Source: a bacterium
Lineage (GTDB): Archaea; Nanoarchaeota; Nanoarchaeia; Woesearchaeales; UBA10216
Direction of reading: 5' to 3'
NCBI GenBank assembly: GCA_024206195.1
Contig: JAAGZO010000181.1
Coordinates: 1-43,063, forward strand
Length of the DNA stretch: 43,063 bases
Position numbers and translations under genes: made by a program. Of the stretch, positions 37,136-43,063 are shown piece by piece (positions within the stretch are counted from its first letter, which is position 1; every line of letters begins with the position of its first letter). The notes beneath the pieces were generated by a model. That model did no database searches. It was not told the DNA's origin and saw only the letters and a program-made list of their open reading frames with translations.

Positions 37136-37318
37136 ATGGAAGAAAAAATAAACAAAGCTGCTAGTTTGTCCGCCTGGTTAATTAGGGAAAAAGGGCGTGA
37201 TAGACGAGTGGCAGTCATCATAGGCTGTAATAAGTATAAAGTACCGTTTTCTCTTAGATCTAAGGTGAACAAAAAAGTCACAGAGCTAAATAAGGGAGTA
37301 CCGTTGTTTAAATTATGA
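37136..37318 (+). CDS. Hypothetical 60-residue protein before replication gene
   Basis: A small basic protein with a hydrophobic strand (RRVAVIIGCNKYKVPFSL). Its start directly follows the attenuator T run, and it overlaps the replication gene by ATGA, so the attenuator controls both. No family recognised. Confidence 0.55.
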   Translation: MEEKINKAASLSAWLIREKGRDRRVAVIIGCNKYKVPFSLRSKVNKKVTELNKGVPLFKL

Positions 37319-37959
37319 CAGGTTGGATAAAATTACACCGCAGTTTTACAGAATGGGAGTGGTACGACCAACCCAATATGGTTTGGTTATTCATTAAATG
37401 CTTGTTGTTGGCAAATCATGAGGATAAAAAGTGGCATGGTATAGATATTAGGCGCGGATCTTTTATAACAAGCTATGAAAACTTATCGAGTAAAAAAGCT
37501 AAGGTTTCAGTCCAACAGATACGCACTGCACTAAAACGGCTAAAATCAACAGGCGAAATAACAATCAAAACAACCAATCAATACACCCATATATCAATCA
37601 TTAACTATGATAAACATCAGAGTTTTAACAAGCAAATTAACAAACAAATAACAAACGAACAACAAACAAATAACAAACAAATAACAACTACTAAAGAATA
37701 TAAGAATGATAAGAATGTAAAGAAGAAAGAAGTACCACGCCCAAAAGAGGAAGACTTTGAAAGAATAGCTAGTAAATACAAAGTTCCTTTAAGTTTTGTT
37801 TTAAGCAAGTGGGATGATCTCCAAACCTATTGCCGAGCTAAAGGAAAGACTTATAAAAACTATAATGCAGCACTCTCTCAATGGGTTAAGAGGGATGCTA
37901 TTAAAATAAGAAAGGAACATGGTGAAAAATCAAAAATCAGATTTATCAATCCCTCTTAA
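37315..37959 (+). CDS. Replication initiation protein (winged helix, DnaD-like)
   Basis: The 214-residue protein. GWIKLHRSFTEWEWYDQPNM is a typical N-terminus of phage replisome organisers; MVWLFIKCLLLANHED and VSVQQIRTALKRLKSTGEI complete a winged-helix DNA-binding domain. A Lys/Thr/Asn-rich linker (about 105-140) leads to a small C-terminal domain ending LQTYCRAKGKTYKNYNAAL, like DnaD-type C-terminal parts that recruit host helicase. No phage helicase, primase or polymerase is visible, so it probably hands replication to host enzymes. The repetitive linker DNA could include origin iterons. Confidence 0.75.
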   Translation: MTGWIKLHRSFTEWEWYDQPNMVWLFIKCLLLANHEDKKWHGIDIRRGSFITSYENLSSKKAKVSVQQIRTALKRLKSTGEITIKTTNQYTHISIINYDKHQSFNKQINKQITNEQQTNNKQITTTKEYKNDKNVKKKEVPRPKEEDFERIASKYKVPLSFVLSKWDDLQTYCRAKGKTYKNYNAALSQWVKRDAIKIRKEHGEKSKIRFINPS

Positions 37960-38272
37960 ATGGCAGGAGAGGTTTTTAATTAAAAGAATTGGAGAGGAAG
38001 ACATAGAGATTTCTTTGATAGCAAGAGATGAAATTTTAAAAGCTTTGAATGATGGAGCTAGGTTTATCCAGATTGGTAAATACACACTGATGTTAAACTC
38101 AATTAAAAGTATTGATCCTTTATGGGGCAAAAACAACATCCCTCCTAGACCAGAACTTAAAAGGTTATATGGTGGTGTAAGTATTGATGGTAATGTGGAG
38201 TGGAGCTATTCTGAGAAAAGTCAAAAAGAAGTTGATTTATGGGATAAATTTTTTAAAGGTAAGCTTATATGA
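37919..38272 (+). CDS. Hypothetical 117-residue protein after replication gene
   Basis: An alpha/beta protein with LIARDEILKALNDGARFIQI and IDPLWGKNNIPPRPELKRL. It overlaps the replication gene by 41 bases and has an AAAGGAACATGG start. Possibly a replication partner by position. No family recognised. Confidence 0.55.
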   Translation: MVKNQKSDLSIPLKWQERFLIKRIGEEDIEISLIARDEILKALNDGARFIQIGKYTLMLNSIKSIDPLWGKNNIPPRPELKRLYGGVSIDGNVEWSYSEKSQKEVDLWDKFFKGKLI

Positions 38273-38454
38273 AAACCCTAGAACAACACCTAGCTAAACT
38301 AAGACAAGAGTACAAAGCTAAACCTTTTAAGAGAAAATGGATACTAGAACACGTTAAGAGATTAAAGAGAATGTACGGCAACGCAGTCAAGCCCTACACT
38401 AGAAAGAAACCTCCTCAAACCCTGAAAGAGAAGGTGCAGGACAGTCTGCTATAA
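38269..38454 (+). CDS. Hypothetical 61-residue basic protein
   Basis: A Lys/Arg-rich helical protein (EQHLAKLRQEYKAKPFKRKW) with no recognised family. Overlaps the upstream gene by ATGA. Its last codons contain the TGCTATAAT of the small-RNA promoter at 38447. Confidence 0.5.
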   Translation: MKTLEQHLAKLRQEYKAKPFKRKWILEHVKRLKRMYGNAVKPYTRKKPPQTLKEKVQDSLL

Positions 38455-38455
38455 T
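38447..38455 (+). promoter_or_regulatory. Extended -10 promoter (TGCTATAAT) of a small RNA
   Basis: TGC and a perfect TATAAT overlap the stop of the upstream gene. The predicted +1 at about 38462 is the first base of the hairpin that follows. Confidence 0.6.
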
Positions 38456-38461
38456 AAGTAA

Positions 38462-38518
38462 AAGCAGAAAAGCGAGGGTTTGCGCAAGTTCGCAGTTGAA
38501 CCCTCAGCGCTGCTTTTT
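38462..38518 (+). ncRNA. Promoter-to-terminator small RNA of about 57 nt
   Basis: From the +1, AAGCAG pairs with CTGCTT (38510), AGGGTT (38475) with AACCCT (38499), and GCG-CAAGTT-CGC caps the rod; a run of five T ends it. The transcript is one rod-like hairpin with nothing else, so a discrete small RNA is more likely than an mRNA leader. It may also terminate the upstream operon. Confidence 0.6.
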
Positions 38519-38521
38519 AGT

Positions 38522-38580
38522 AACAACCACACAAAGACATATCCTCAAGATAGTTCTTCCTTTCATAAGGTGTGGTTGTT
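38522..38580 (+). promoter_or_regulatory. 11-bp inverted repeat holding an anti-start sequence
   Basis: AACAACCACAC pairs perfectly with GTGTGGTTGTT (38570). Its loop contains GACATATCCTC (38536), perfectly complementary to GAGGATATGTC (38635-38645), the ribosome-binding site and start codon of 38641. On read-through RNA it could close that start. GACATATCC also occurs in the +1 region of the leaders at 14398 and 26091. Confidence 0.5.
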
Positions 38581-38584
38581 ATGC

Positions 38585-38619
38585 TTGACAATACTGTAAA
38601 CTATGTTACTATAGTAACA
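38585..38619 (+). promoter_or_regulatory. Promoter with 16-bp palindromic operator
   Basis: TTGACA (38585-38590), 16-base spacer, TGT and TACTAT (38607-38612). The perfect palindrome TGTTACTATAGTAACA (38604-38619) covers the -10 and +1 side, the usual position of a repressor operator. A dimeric HTH protein is expected to bind; candidates in this genome are 40586, 41079 and 30-215. Confidence 0.7.
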
Positions 38620-38640
38620 GTACAAGATATTAAGGAGGAT

Positions 38641-38793
38641 ATGTCAGTACCACTACAAATTTCAAACTACGAAGATGCAAAGCTTCACATGTCAGTAGAA
38701 TCACTCCACGACTTTGAAGATCAAGACTGGGAAGATAAACACCCACCACAAGACCCTACTCCGGATAGGGATATTTATGGGGGGGATTGCTGA
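38641..38793 (+). CDS. Acidic 50-residue protein, tightly regulated
   Basis: ATG 38641 follows a near-perfect AAGGAGGAT. The upstream in-frame ATG at 38572 lies within the promoter and is rejected. The product is acidic and polar (LHDFEDQDWEDKHPPQDPTP), like small phage inhibitors that mimic DNA, but this is speculative. It is first in the operon from the operator-controlled promoter. Confidence 0.6.
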   Translation: MSVPLQISNYEDAKLHMSVESLHDFEDQDWEDKHPPQDPTPDRDIYGGDC

Positions 38794-38927
38794 TGACAAT
38801 CTCACTAATAGGTTTTTCATTGGCTTTAATAGGAGGAATTCATTGCATGGCTACCGGCAACATTGCGGGAGTTATATTTATGGTATTTTTAGCAATTATA
38901 AACTTATATTTTTTACTAAAGGAGTAA
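38793..38927 (+). CDS. 44-residue protein with two membrane segments
   Basis: ATG 38793 overlaps the upstream TGA. The 44-residue product has two hydrophobic segments (ISLIGFSLALIGGIH; IAGVIFMVFLAIINLYFLL) joined by a short Cys-containing turn. Ends right before an AAAGGAG ribosome-binding site. Small hairpin membrane protein; could be superinfection exclusion or other membrane function, unknown. Confidence 0.55.
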   Translation: MTISLIGFSLALIGGIHCMATGNIAGVIFMVFLAIINLYFLLKE

Positions 38928-38930
38928 ATC

Positions 38931-39107
38931 ATGCTAATTCAAACTAAAATAATCAAAGCTTTAGAAGAAGAGCTAAAACTAGCAAAGGACAAAGAACAGA
39001 GAGCAGCCAGGTCTAGTCTCTACAACAAAGAAGACTTAATAAAAGCAATGAGCTTTACTAATGGTTTATACAGGGCAATAGATACCGTCAGGAGGATTAA
39101 GCAATGA
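38931..39107 (+). CDS. 58-residue helical protein
   Basis: AAAGGAGTAAATC precedes ATG 38931. The product is an amphipathic charged helix (KIIKALEEELKLAKDKEQRA) followed by a basic tail. Overlaps the next gene by ATGA. Function unknown. Confidence 0.55.
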   Translation: MLIQTKIIKALEEELKLAKDKEQRAARSSLYNKEDLIKAMSFTNGLYRAIDTVRRIKQ

Positions 39108-39322
39108 AATATAGCCTAGAAGATATTATGGCAGCATGGGCTGAGTACAAGAAGCCGCTTTATTTTGCTGATGGACAAGAAATAACAGAAGAAGAGTTTA
39201 AGGGTGTAATGAGTAGTAAAAAAATTTATGAATCTGATTTTAGAATAGACTATAAGGATAATTATGGACTTGGGCTTGGGTTTCCAGAGTTTTTAATGAA
39301 GTATTTAAGGAGGATTAAATGA
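39104..39322 (+). CDS. Hypothetical 72-residue protein
   Basis: A small soluble protein (SLEDIMAAWAEYKKPLYFAD at the N-terminus) with an acidic middle. The start is preceded by a CAGGAGGATT ribosome-binding site. No family recognised. Confidence 0.5.
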   Translation: MKYSLEDIMAAWAEYKKPLYFADGQEITEEEFKGVMSSKKIYESDFRIDYKDNYGLGLGFPEFLMKYLRRIK

Positions 39323-39591
39323 CCTACCCCCCACTACAATACAGCTACATGATCGGCAAAGACAGAGCCAGACAAGTGGTAGTTAGAGCAGAGAGCGCTG
39401 ACGAGCTAGAGAGGCTGATGAGATCAGTCAAACACATAGTGGAAGGCTTAGAGAAGAAAGCAAGTGGAGTAGTAGAGCCTGATAGCTACCAGAAACAAAT
39501 GGCAGAGGGCAACTGTGAGAAGTGTGACGCCAAGATGGCAATTAGTAAGAAGGGCAAGGCTTACTGTTCTAGTAAGTGTTGGCTTAAGTAA
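39319..39591 (+). CDS. Zinc-ribbon protein, 90 residues
   Basis: An N-terminal helical part (SADELERLMRSVKHIVEGL) and a C-terminal zinc ribbon: CEKCDAKM and CSSKCW (CxxC...CxxxC). Probably binds nucleic acid or protein. Overlaps the upstream gene by ATGA with a good AAGGAGGAT ribosome-binding site. Confidence 0.65.
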   Translation: MTYPPLQYSYMIGKDRARQVVVRAESADELERLMRSVKHIVEGLEKKASGVVEPDSYQKQMAEGNCEKCDAKMAISKKGKAYCSSKCWLK

Positions 39592-39610
39592 TAATTAATA
39601 AGGAGGAACT

Positions 39611-40066
39611 ATGTTTGTATTAGCACTTTTGTTTGGTTGGGTGATTGGAGCTGGTGTTTTATGGATAGTTGATGCGTTGACAAGTGACAAGCCAGGTCTT
39701 GCTGTTTTTTTGGGAATCCTGTTATGGTTTTTCTTAATAGTTGTTGGTTTGGCTTTTGATTTTACTGGAGTTTATAGAGGATATGCCAACGGCTCTAGGA
39801 CAGGATATGTAGTTAAGGCTTCTGAGAAAGGATTGTTCTTTAAAACAATGGAGGGTCAAATCCAGATGGGTCAGGGGACGAATACTGGTGTACAAGAGCC
39901 TTTTCAATTTTGTTTTACCACTCTAAGCGAAGAGAATAAGCAAAAAATATTTGATGCGCTAGAAAACGGTAGTAAGGTTAAGGCAGAATATTCTCAGTGG
40001 CTTCACAGCCCTATGACGATTTGTAAATCTGATTATGAATTAGTGGGTGTAGAGGCTTTAGAATGA
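39611..40066 (+). CDS. Membrane protein with C-terminal soluble domain
   Basis: The 151-residue protein has two N-terminal membrane segments (about 1-23 and 29-52) and a soluble beta-rich domain (GYVVKASEKGLFFKTMEGQI). The domain resembles a conserved small protein found in phages and bacteria, likely an OB- or SH3-like barrel. Strong AAGGAGGAACT ribosome-binding site. Function unknown. Confidence 0.6.
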   Translation: MFVLALLFGWVIGAGVLWIVDALTSDKPGLAVFLGILLWFFLIVVGLAFDFTGVYRGYANGSRTGYVVKASEKGLFFKTMEGQIQMGQGTNTGVQEPFQFCFTTLSEENKQKIFDALENGSKVKAEYSQWLHSPMTICKSDYELVGVEALE

Positions 40067-40407
40067 AACCCATCCAACTAAACCACTCAGTCATTACAGG
40101 AATACGAGCCAAAGTTGATGGCAGTCTAGGACTTACCCTGGGCACTCCCGAATTATCGGTAGAAGAAAAGGCTGAAGTCATGAGACTCCAGAACCAACCT
40201 GTAAGAACCGTTTTTACCCCAATAGATGAGCCCGAGGATGAAACCTTAGAGATAGACACCGACCTAGATTCTAAGCCTCAGAGCAAGAGAATAAGAGCCT
40301 GTCTCTACGTCCTATGGAAACAGATGGGTGAGAGGGGAAGTTTTAAAGATTTCTACTTTAAACACACAGAAAAAATTATAGAAAGAATTAAGGGATTGTT
40401 GGAATGA
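40063..40407 (+). CDS. Conserved phage early protein, 114 residues
   Basis: LNHSVITGIRAKVDGSLGLT and LGTPELSVEEKAEVMRLQNQ, then SKRIRACLYVLWKQMGERGS and a C-terminal helix, form a pattern I associate with conserved phage proteins of unknown function encoded near replication and recombination genes. Overlaps both neighbours. Confidence 0.6.
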   Translation: MKPIQLNHSVITGIRAKVDGSLGLTLGTPELSVEEKAEVMRLQNQPVRTVFTPIDEPEDETLEIDTDLDSKPQSKRIRACLYVLWKQMGERGSFKDFYFKHTEKIIERIKGLLE

Positions 40408-40589
40408 AAAAGAAAATAAATAACTGTACGTTTATCTTTGAAGATCCAAAGCAGTTTTATCATTTTTGGGATAATTACATCATGAAATATAAGAGTCAGG
40501 AGGTTTCTTTTAATTATTTTGTTTGCATTAAGCATACTTGGCTATTAAAAATGCTTAAATTTATTTTAAGGATTAAGGGGACCAGATGA
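40404..40589 (+). CDS. Hypothetical 61-residue aromatic protein
   Basis: A small aromatic/basic protein (CTFIFEDPKQFYHFWDNYIM). No family recognised; overlaps both neighbours by four bases, so it is in the same translationally coupled run. Confidence 0.45.
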   Translation: MKKKINNCTFIFEDPKQFYHFWDNYIMKYKSQEVSFNYFVCIKHTWLLKMLKFILRIKGTR

Positions 40590-40798
40590 CTAAACTCACA
40601 CCAACCCAAGCAGAGACACTAGACTTCTTAAAGGCTTATCACAAGAAGTACCAGTTCATGCCATGCTTAAGAGAGATAGCGACTGCCTTTGATATTAAAA
40701 AGCCAACAGCCAAGTTCAGACTTGAAATGCTGTCTAACGCAGGTTATATTAAGGTAAGTCCTAAAACAGCAAGAGGGATAGTTATTTTAAAAGGTTAG
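40586..40798 (+). CDS. LexA-type winged-helix DNA-binding protein
   Basis: The 70-residue protein matches the N-terminal DNA-binding domain of LexA: LTPTQAETLDFLKAYHKKYQ, then the recognition-helix region PCLREIATAFDIKKPTAKFR and the wing GYIKVSPKTARGIVI. It lacks the S24 protease domain, so it cannot self-cleave. Candidate repressor for the palindromic operator at 38604. A GTTAGCT/AGCTAAC hairpin covers its stop. Confidence 0.8.
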   Translation: MTKLTPTQAETLDFLKAYHKKYQFMPCLREIATAFDIKKPTAKFRLEMLSNAGYIKVSPKTARGIVILKG

Positions 40799-40857
40799 CT
40801 GGTTTGCTCAAAAGGTTTTACGAGCTAACACTTTAAGGTAATTAATAGAAAGAAAGT

Positions 40858-41085
40858 ATGAAAAAACCAGAAATAGGATTTGCAATATTCTGCTCTGCCA
40901 TACTAGGACTTATGGCTCTTGTCATACTAGGCTTCATTTACTCAACTAGAGAAATGACCTACCTTGAAGATCAGCGTCACTCTTACAAACTAGAGATGCT
41001 TGAGAAGGTAAGAGAAACCTGTGCTAATGATGATATTAGACACTTTAGAGTATTACCCGATGGATCATTGGAGGTAGGATGTTAG
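40858..41085 (+). CDS. Single-pass membrane protein, 75 residues
   Basis: An N-terminal segment (EIGFAIFCSAILGLMALVIL) crosses the membrane; the C-terminal part is soluble with two Cys (ETCANDD; EVGC). Overlaps the next gene by seven bases. Function unknown. Confidence 0.6.
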   Translation: MKKPEIGFAIFCSAILGLMALVILGFIYSTREMTYLEDQRHSYKLEMLEKVRETCANDDIRHFRVLPDGSLEVGC

Positions 41086-41324
41086 ATAAAATTACGGTTC
41101 TCACACCAACTGAGTTTTGCAGAGAGATAGATGTTTCTGAAAAAACCTTGAAGAGATACTTAAAAAGTTTTCCTGACTTTCCTCATTTTAGAGTTGGTCA
41201 TGTTGTTAGGTTTGTTAAAGAATTAGCAGTGCCTTATTTTAATCGTAAAAAAAAAGAGGATTGTGTGGTAAACACGCATGCAAACAAAAGCATGCTTCTT
41301 GAGGTAAGTTTATGGAAGCATTAA
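41079..41324 (+). CDS. Helix-turn-helix DNA-binding protein
   Basis: The 81-residue protein has an excisionase/MerR-type HTH: LTPTEFCREIDVSEKTLKRY (residues 9-28), then FPHFRVGHVVRFVKEL as wing and following helix. Related in layout to 30-215. GCATGC occurs twice 14 bases apart near its 3' end (around 41277-41296). A regulatory role is likely. Confidence 0.65.
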   Translation: MLDKITVLTPTEFCREIDVSEKTLKRYLKSFPDFPHFRVGHVVRFVKELAVPYFNRKKKEDCVVNTHANKSMLLEVSLWKH

Positions 41325-41346
41325 CAATTAGCCAAGGATGTAAGTA

Positions 41347-41871
41347 ATGAAAAATGTACTACAAACAACAACTCAATATATTTATAGGAATGAGGCTGAT
41401 GCTAGAGAGAGAAAAAATCCTCTGTTTAAATATAGTACCAAAATTGAAGAGATTGAAGATGGTGTAAAAATTGAAGGTGTTGAGGTTAAATATGAACTCA
41501 TAGATGAACCTACAGATGAGGAGTGTAAGCATTGGCATACTACAGCTACGAGTAAACACTTAGGGTGTACAGATTGCAAAAAGATATTTAAACCCACCCC
41601 AAAGACTAAAGAGATAGAGATAGAAGAAGCAGTGTATATGGCTCTTGGTCAAGCATCTGTGTGCTGGACTGAAACTCCTAGTGGTGTTTTTAAAAGTGAA
41701 GAAGCAAATGAGATAGGAAAAAAACTTTTAAAAACAATAAATTATTTAAGTATACAGAGTAAAAAGATAGAGCATTTAAATCTAAAAGGGCCAGGACTAG
41801 TAGAGGCCATTCAGGAAATAGAAGATAAAGTTAATGAAATAAAAGATTGGATCAATGCACAAAATAGATAG
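41347..41871 (+). CDS. Hypothetical protein with Cys/His cluster
   Basis: The 174-residue protein. CKHWHTTATSKHLGCTDCKK (around residues 60-79) is a probable zinc site; the C-terminal half is helical (LVEAIQEIEDKVNEIKDW). No membrane segment. Function unknown. Confidence 0.55.
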   Translation: MKNVLQTTTQYIYRNEADARERKNPLFKYSTKIEEIEDGVKIEGVEVKYELIDEPTDEECKHWHTTATSKHLGCTDCKKIFKPTPKTKEIEIEEAVYMALGQASVCWTETPSGVFKSEEANEIGKKLLKTINYLSIQSKKIEHLNLKGPGLVEAIQEIEDKVNEIKDWINAQNR

Positions 41872-41944
41872 ATTTATTTACCCAATACTAAGTAGATTCT
41901 TTAATAGGAGAAGACGTGACAGCACATCCAAAACCAAAAATTAG
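41855..41944 (+). CDS. Possible 29-residue basic peptide
   Basis: An ORF overlapping the ends of both neighbours encodes a hydrophobic/basic peptide (MHKIDRFIYPILSRFFNRRR). It lacks a clear ribosome-binding site. The only open frame bridging this small gap; low confidence. Confidence 0.25.
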   Translation: MHKIDRFIYPILSRFFNRRRRDSTSKTKN

Positions 41945-42311
41945 AATCAGCTTACCTCAACTCAAGAAGAAGGTTCAGCGAGTTGTTAATAAATACGTCA
42001 GGGAAAGAGACAAGGATCTGCCGTGTATAAGCTGTGGAAAGATGGTGGAAAAGAAAGACGCTGGACATTACGTAGCACAGGGAAGCTCTGGACTACTCAG
42101 ATTTGACACTCAAAATATTAACGGACAATGCCGTGGGTGCAATAGATTCAAATACGGGAACTTAATCGAGTATCGCATCGGTCTTGTTGAAAGAATCGGA
42201 GAAGATCATGTTAAGTTACTAGAGGAAAGTAGGCACGAGACATATAGATACACTCGAGAGGAGTTAGAAATGTTACTAGAGAGATTTAAAAGCTCCATAA
42301 AGGACTTATGA
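41916..42311 (+). CDS. ninG: NinG/Rap-like recombination protein
   Basis: A GTG start with TAGGAGAAGAC upstream. The 131-residue protein has the NinG zinc-finger arrangement: CISCGK (Cys37, Cys40), HYVAQGSSGLLRFD and QCRGCNRFKYGN (Cys72, Cys75), then the helical IEYRIGLVERIGEDHVKLLE. Lambda NinG (Rap) is a Holliday-junction nuclease that supports RecA-type recombination. The only recombination gene recognised here. Confidence 0.85.
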   Translation: MTAHPKPKIRISLPQLKKKVQRVVNKYVRERDKDLPCISCGKMVEKKDAGHYVAQGSSGLLRFDTQNINGQCRGCNRFKYGNLIEYRIGLVERIGEDHVKLLEESRHETYRYTREELEMLLERFKSSIKDL

Positions 42312-42718
42312 AAAAACAAAACTGGATCTGGATGCCACACCCAGGACACTTCATTTGTTCAAGAGATTGTAGGTTTTTTCTTAACACCTACGTTGGTGGA
42401 TATGTTGTTTCCACGGTTGGTGAACATTTTCCAGATAGTAGAATTAGAGAGATTTTTGCTGAAAGCAGGGGCAAAAAAATAGAGGGAAAAGGTGATGTTT
42501 GGGATGCTGATTATATGAAGAAGATAGGCTACGAAGAACTCGGCGTAGGCAGACTCTACGAAACTATGGTTTTTAAAGCACAAAAATCAAAACGTGAATG
42601 TTGCCCATGGGAAATGGTTTCAGGGATGGATATTGATAGCGATGGTTATAACGATGCAGGAAAAGCTTTTAAGGGTCATTTAAAAATGTGCAGAAAGTGG
42701 AACAAAAAGTCAAGATGA
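42308..42718 (+). CDS. Conserved phage protein of unknown function
   Basis: The 136-residue protein: WMPHPGHFICSRDCRFFLNT, YVGGYVVSTVGEHFP, GVGRLYETMVFKA and GHLKMCRKW are motifs of a conserved family found in many phages, with paired Cys and His likely to bind metal. Usually encoded among early genes; role unknown. Overlaps NinG and the next gene by ATGA. Confidence 0.7.
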   Translation: MKKQNWIWMPHPGHFICSRDCRFFLNTYVGGYVVSTVGEHFPDSRIREIFAESRGKKIEGKGDVWDADYMKKIGYEELGVGRLYETMVFKAQKSKRECCPWEMVSGMDIDSDGYNDAGKAFKGHLKMCRKWNKKSR

Positions 42719-42861
42719 AAACACACTACTCCTGCTGTGGCAAACCCTATCACGGAGAACCTACTATGGGGAGCATATTCTGTAATGACTGTGCTCCAGA
42801 GATAGAGTATGGTAAAGAGAAATTAGAGGAGCTAGAGAGGGAAGATGAAAAGAGAAGATAA
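42715..42861 (+). CDS. 48-residue zinc-knuckle protein
   Basis: SCCGKPYHGE and FCNDCAPE give a compact Cys4/His site; the tail is a charged helix (LEELEREDEKRR). Overlaps the next gene by 17 bases. Function unknown. Confidence 0.55.
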   Translation: MKTHYSCCGKPYHGEPTMGSIFCNDCAPEIEYGKEKLEELEREDEKRR

Positions 42862-43054
42862 GCTAACCAAACTAATTGACAGCGTAACGAGAGAAGATGG
42901 CTTACTCAGTCTTGGAAAGTATGGACATGATGAGCTTAGAGAGCTACTAGAGAAGGCTTATCAGGTAGGGAGGGAAGAGGAGAGGGATAAGTTAAAAGAA
43001 TATTTGAAGATAAAGGAAGGTAGTACATTAACATCTACTGAACAGACCCAATAA
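42845..43054 (+). CDS. Hypothetical 69-residue protein at the junction
   Basis: A charged helical protein (HDELRELLEKAYQVGREEER) with a polar C-terminus. Its stop is inside the terminal repeat, and on the circle the first gene (30) starts 15 bases later. No family recognised. Confidence 0.5.
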   Translation: MKREDKLTKLIDSVTREDGLLSLGKYGHDELRELLEKAYQVGREEERDKLKEYLKIKEGSTLTSTEQTQ

Positions 43055-43063
43055 CATCAGGTA
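43041..43063. repeat. Terminal direct repeat, second copy
   Basis: Identical to bases 1-23; see the first entry. Confidence 0.9.

Noticed and set aside
38714..38947. Open frame of 77 codons overlapping 38641 and 38793
   Set aside because: It overlaps two better genes with good start signals, and its composition is not protein-like; 38793-38927 explains the region better.
1..43063. CRISPR array, IS element, integrase and att sites
   Set aside because: No regularly spaced repeats, no transposase or recombinase, and no duplicated core site other than the 23-base terminal overlap.
1..43063. Assigning the host to candidate phyla radiation bacteria
   Set aside because: LamG and Gly-rich modules similar to those in such genomes are suggestive only; nothing in the sequence decides it.

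Overview
The window is very probably one complete, circularly assembled tailed-phage genome. The first 23 bases are repeated exactly as the last 23, giving a unit of about 43,040 bp. Every gene I can support lies on the + strand, packed with 4-bp ATGA stop/start overlaps. TGA is used freely as a stop, so the genetic code is standard. The gene set is podovirus-like: terminase, large portal, scaffold, HK97-type capsid protein, a P22 gp4/T7 gp11-like adaptor, a nozzle-like protein of 1239 residues, internal virion proteins and spike/fibre proteins. I see no tape measure, sheath, DNA polymerase, helicase or integrase. The host cannot be fixed from sequence. Lectin-like LamG and Gly-rich surface modules suggest an uncultivated bacterium, but this is weak inference.

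Layout. 1-2200: small early or unknown genes. 2181-8559: packaging and head (TerS-like, TerL, portal, scaffold, capsid). 8627-17421: decoration proteins, a beta-helix protein, a family 4 glycosyltransferase, coiled-coil proteins, LamG protein and adaptor. 17426-30900: nozzle, internal virion proteins (one with an M15 peptidase domain) and fibres. 30913-33588: lysis cassette (XhlA-like holin, a 35-residue polycationic peptide, a second membrane protein, CHAP endolysin, another small membrane protein). 33589-38640: structured RNAs interspersed with very small ORFs. 37315-43054: replication initiator, DNA-binding proteins, NinG and small unknown genes.

The most unusual content is regulatory. (1) At least eight genes have an extended -10 or TATAAT box placed exactly six bases before the start codon, so the predicted +1 is the first base of the start codon: leaderless mRNAs. 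(2) Four structural transcription units (portal, 14434, 21434, 26140) begin with an extended -10 promoter whose +1 falls at or next to AGGACATnTCC, followed at once by an intrinsic-terminator-type hairpin and a run of seven T, then the first start codon. The capsid gene has a divergent version. (3) Between 33.6 and 38.6 kb lie several elements with pseudoknot or tRNA-like topology, a leader-peptide attenuator, and a roughly 57-nt RNA gene consisting only of promoter plus terminator hairpin. Together these suggest that transcription start, early termination and RNA structure are used heavily to time expression in a one-direction genome.
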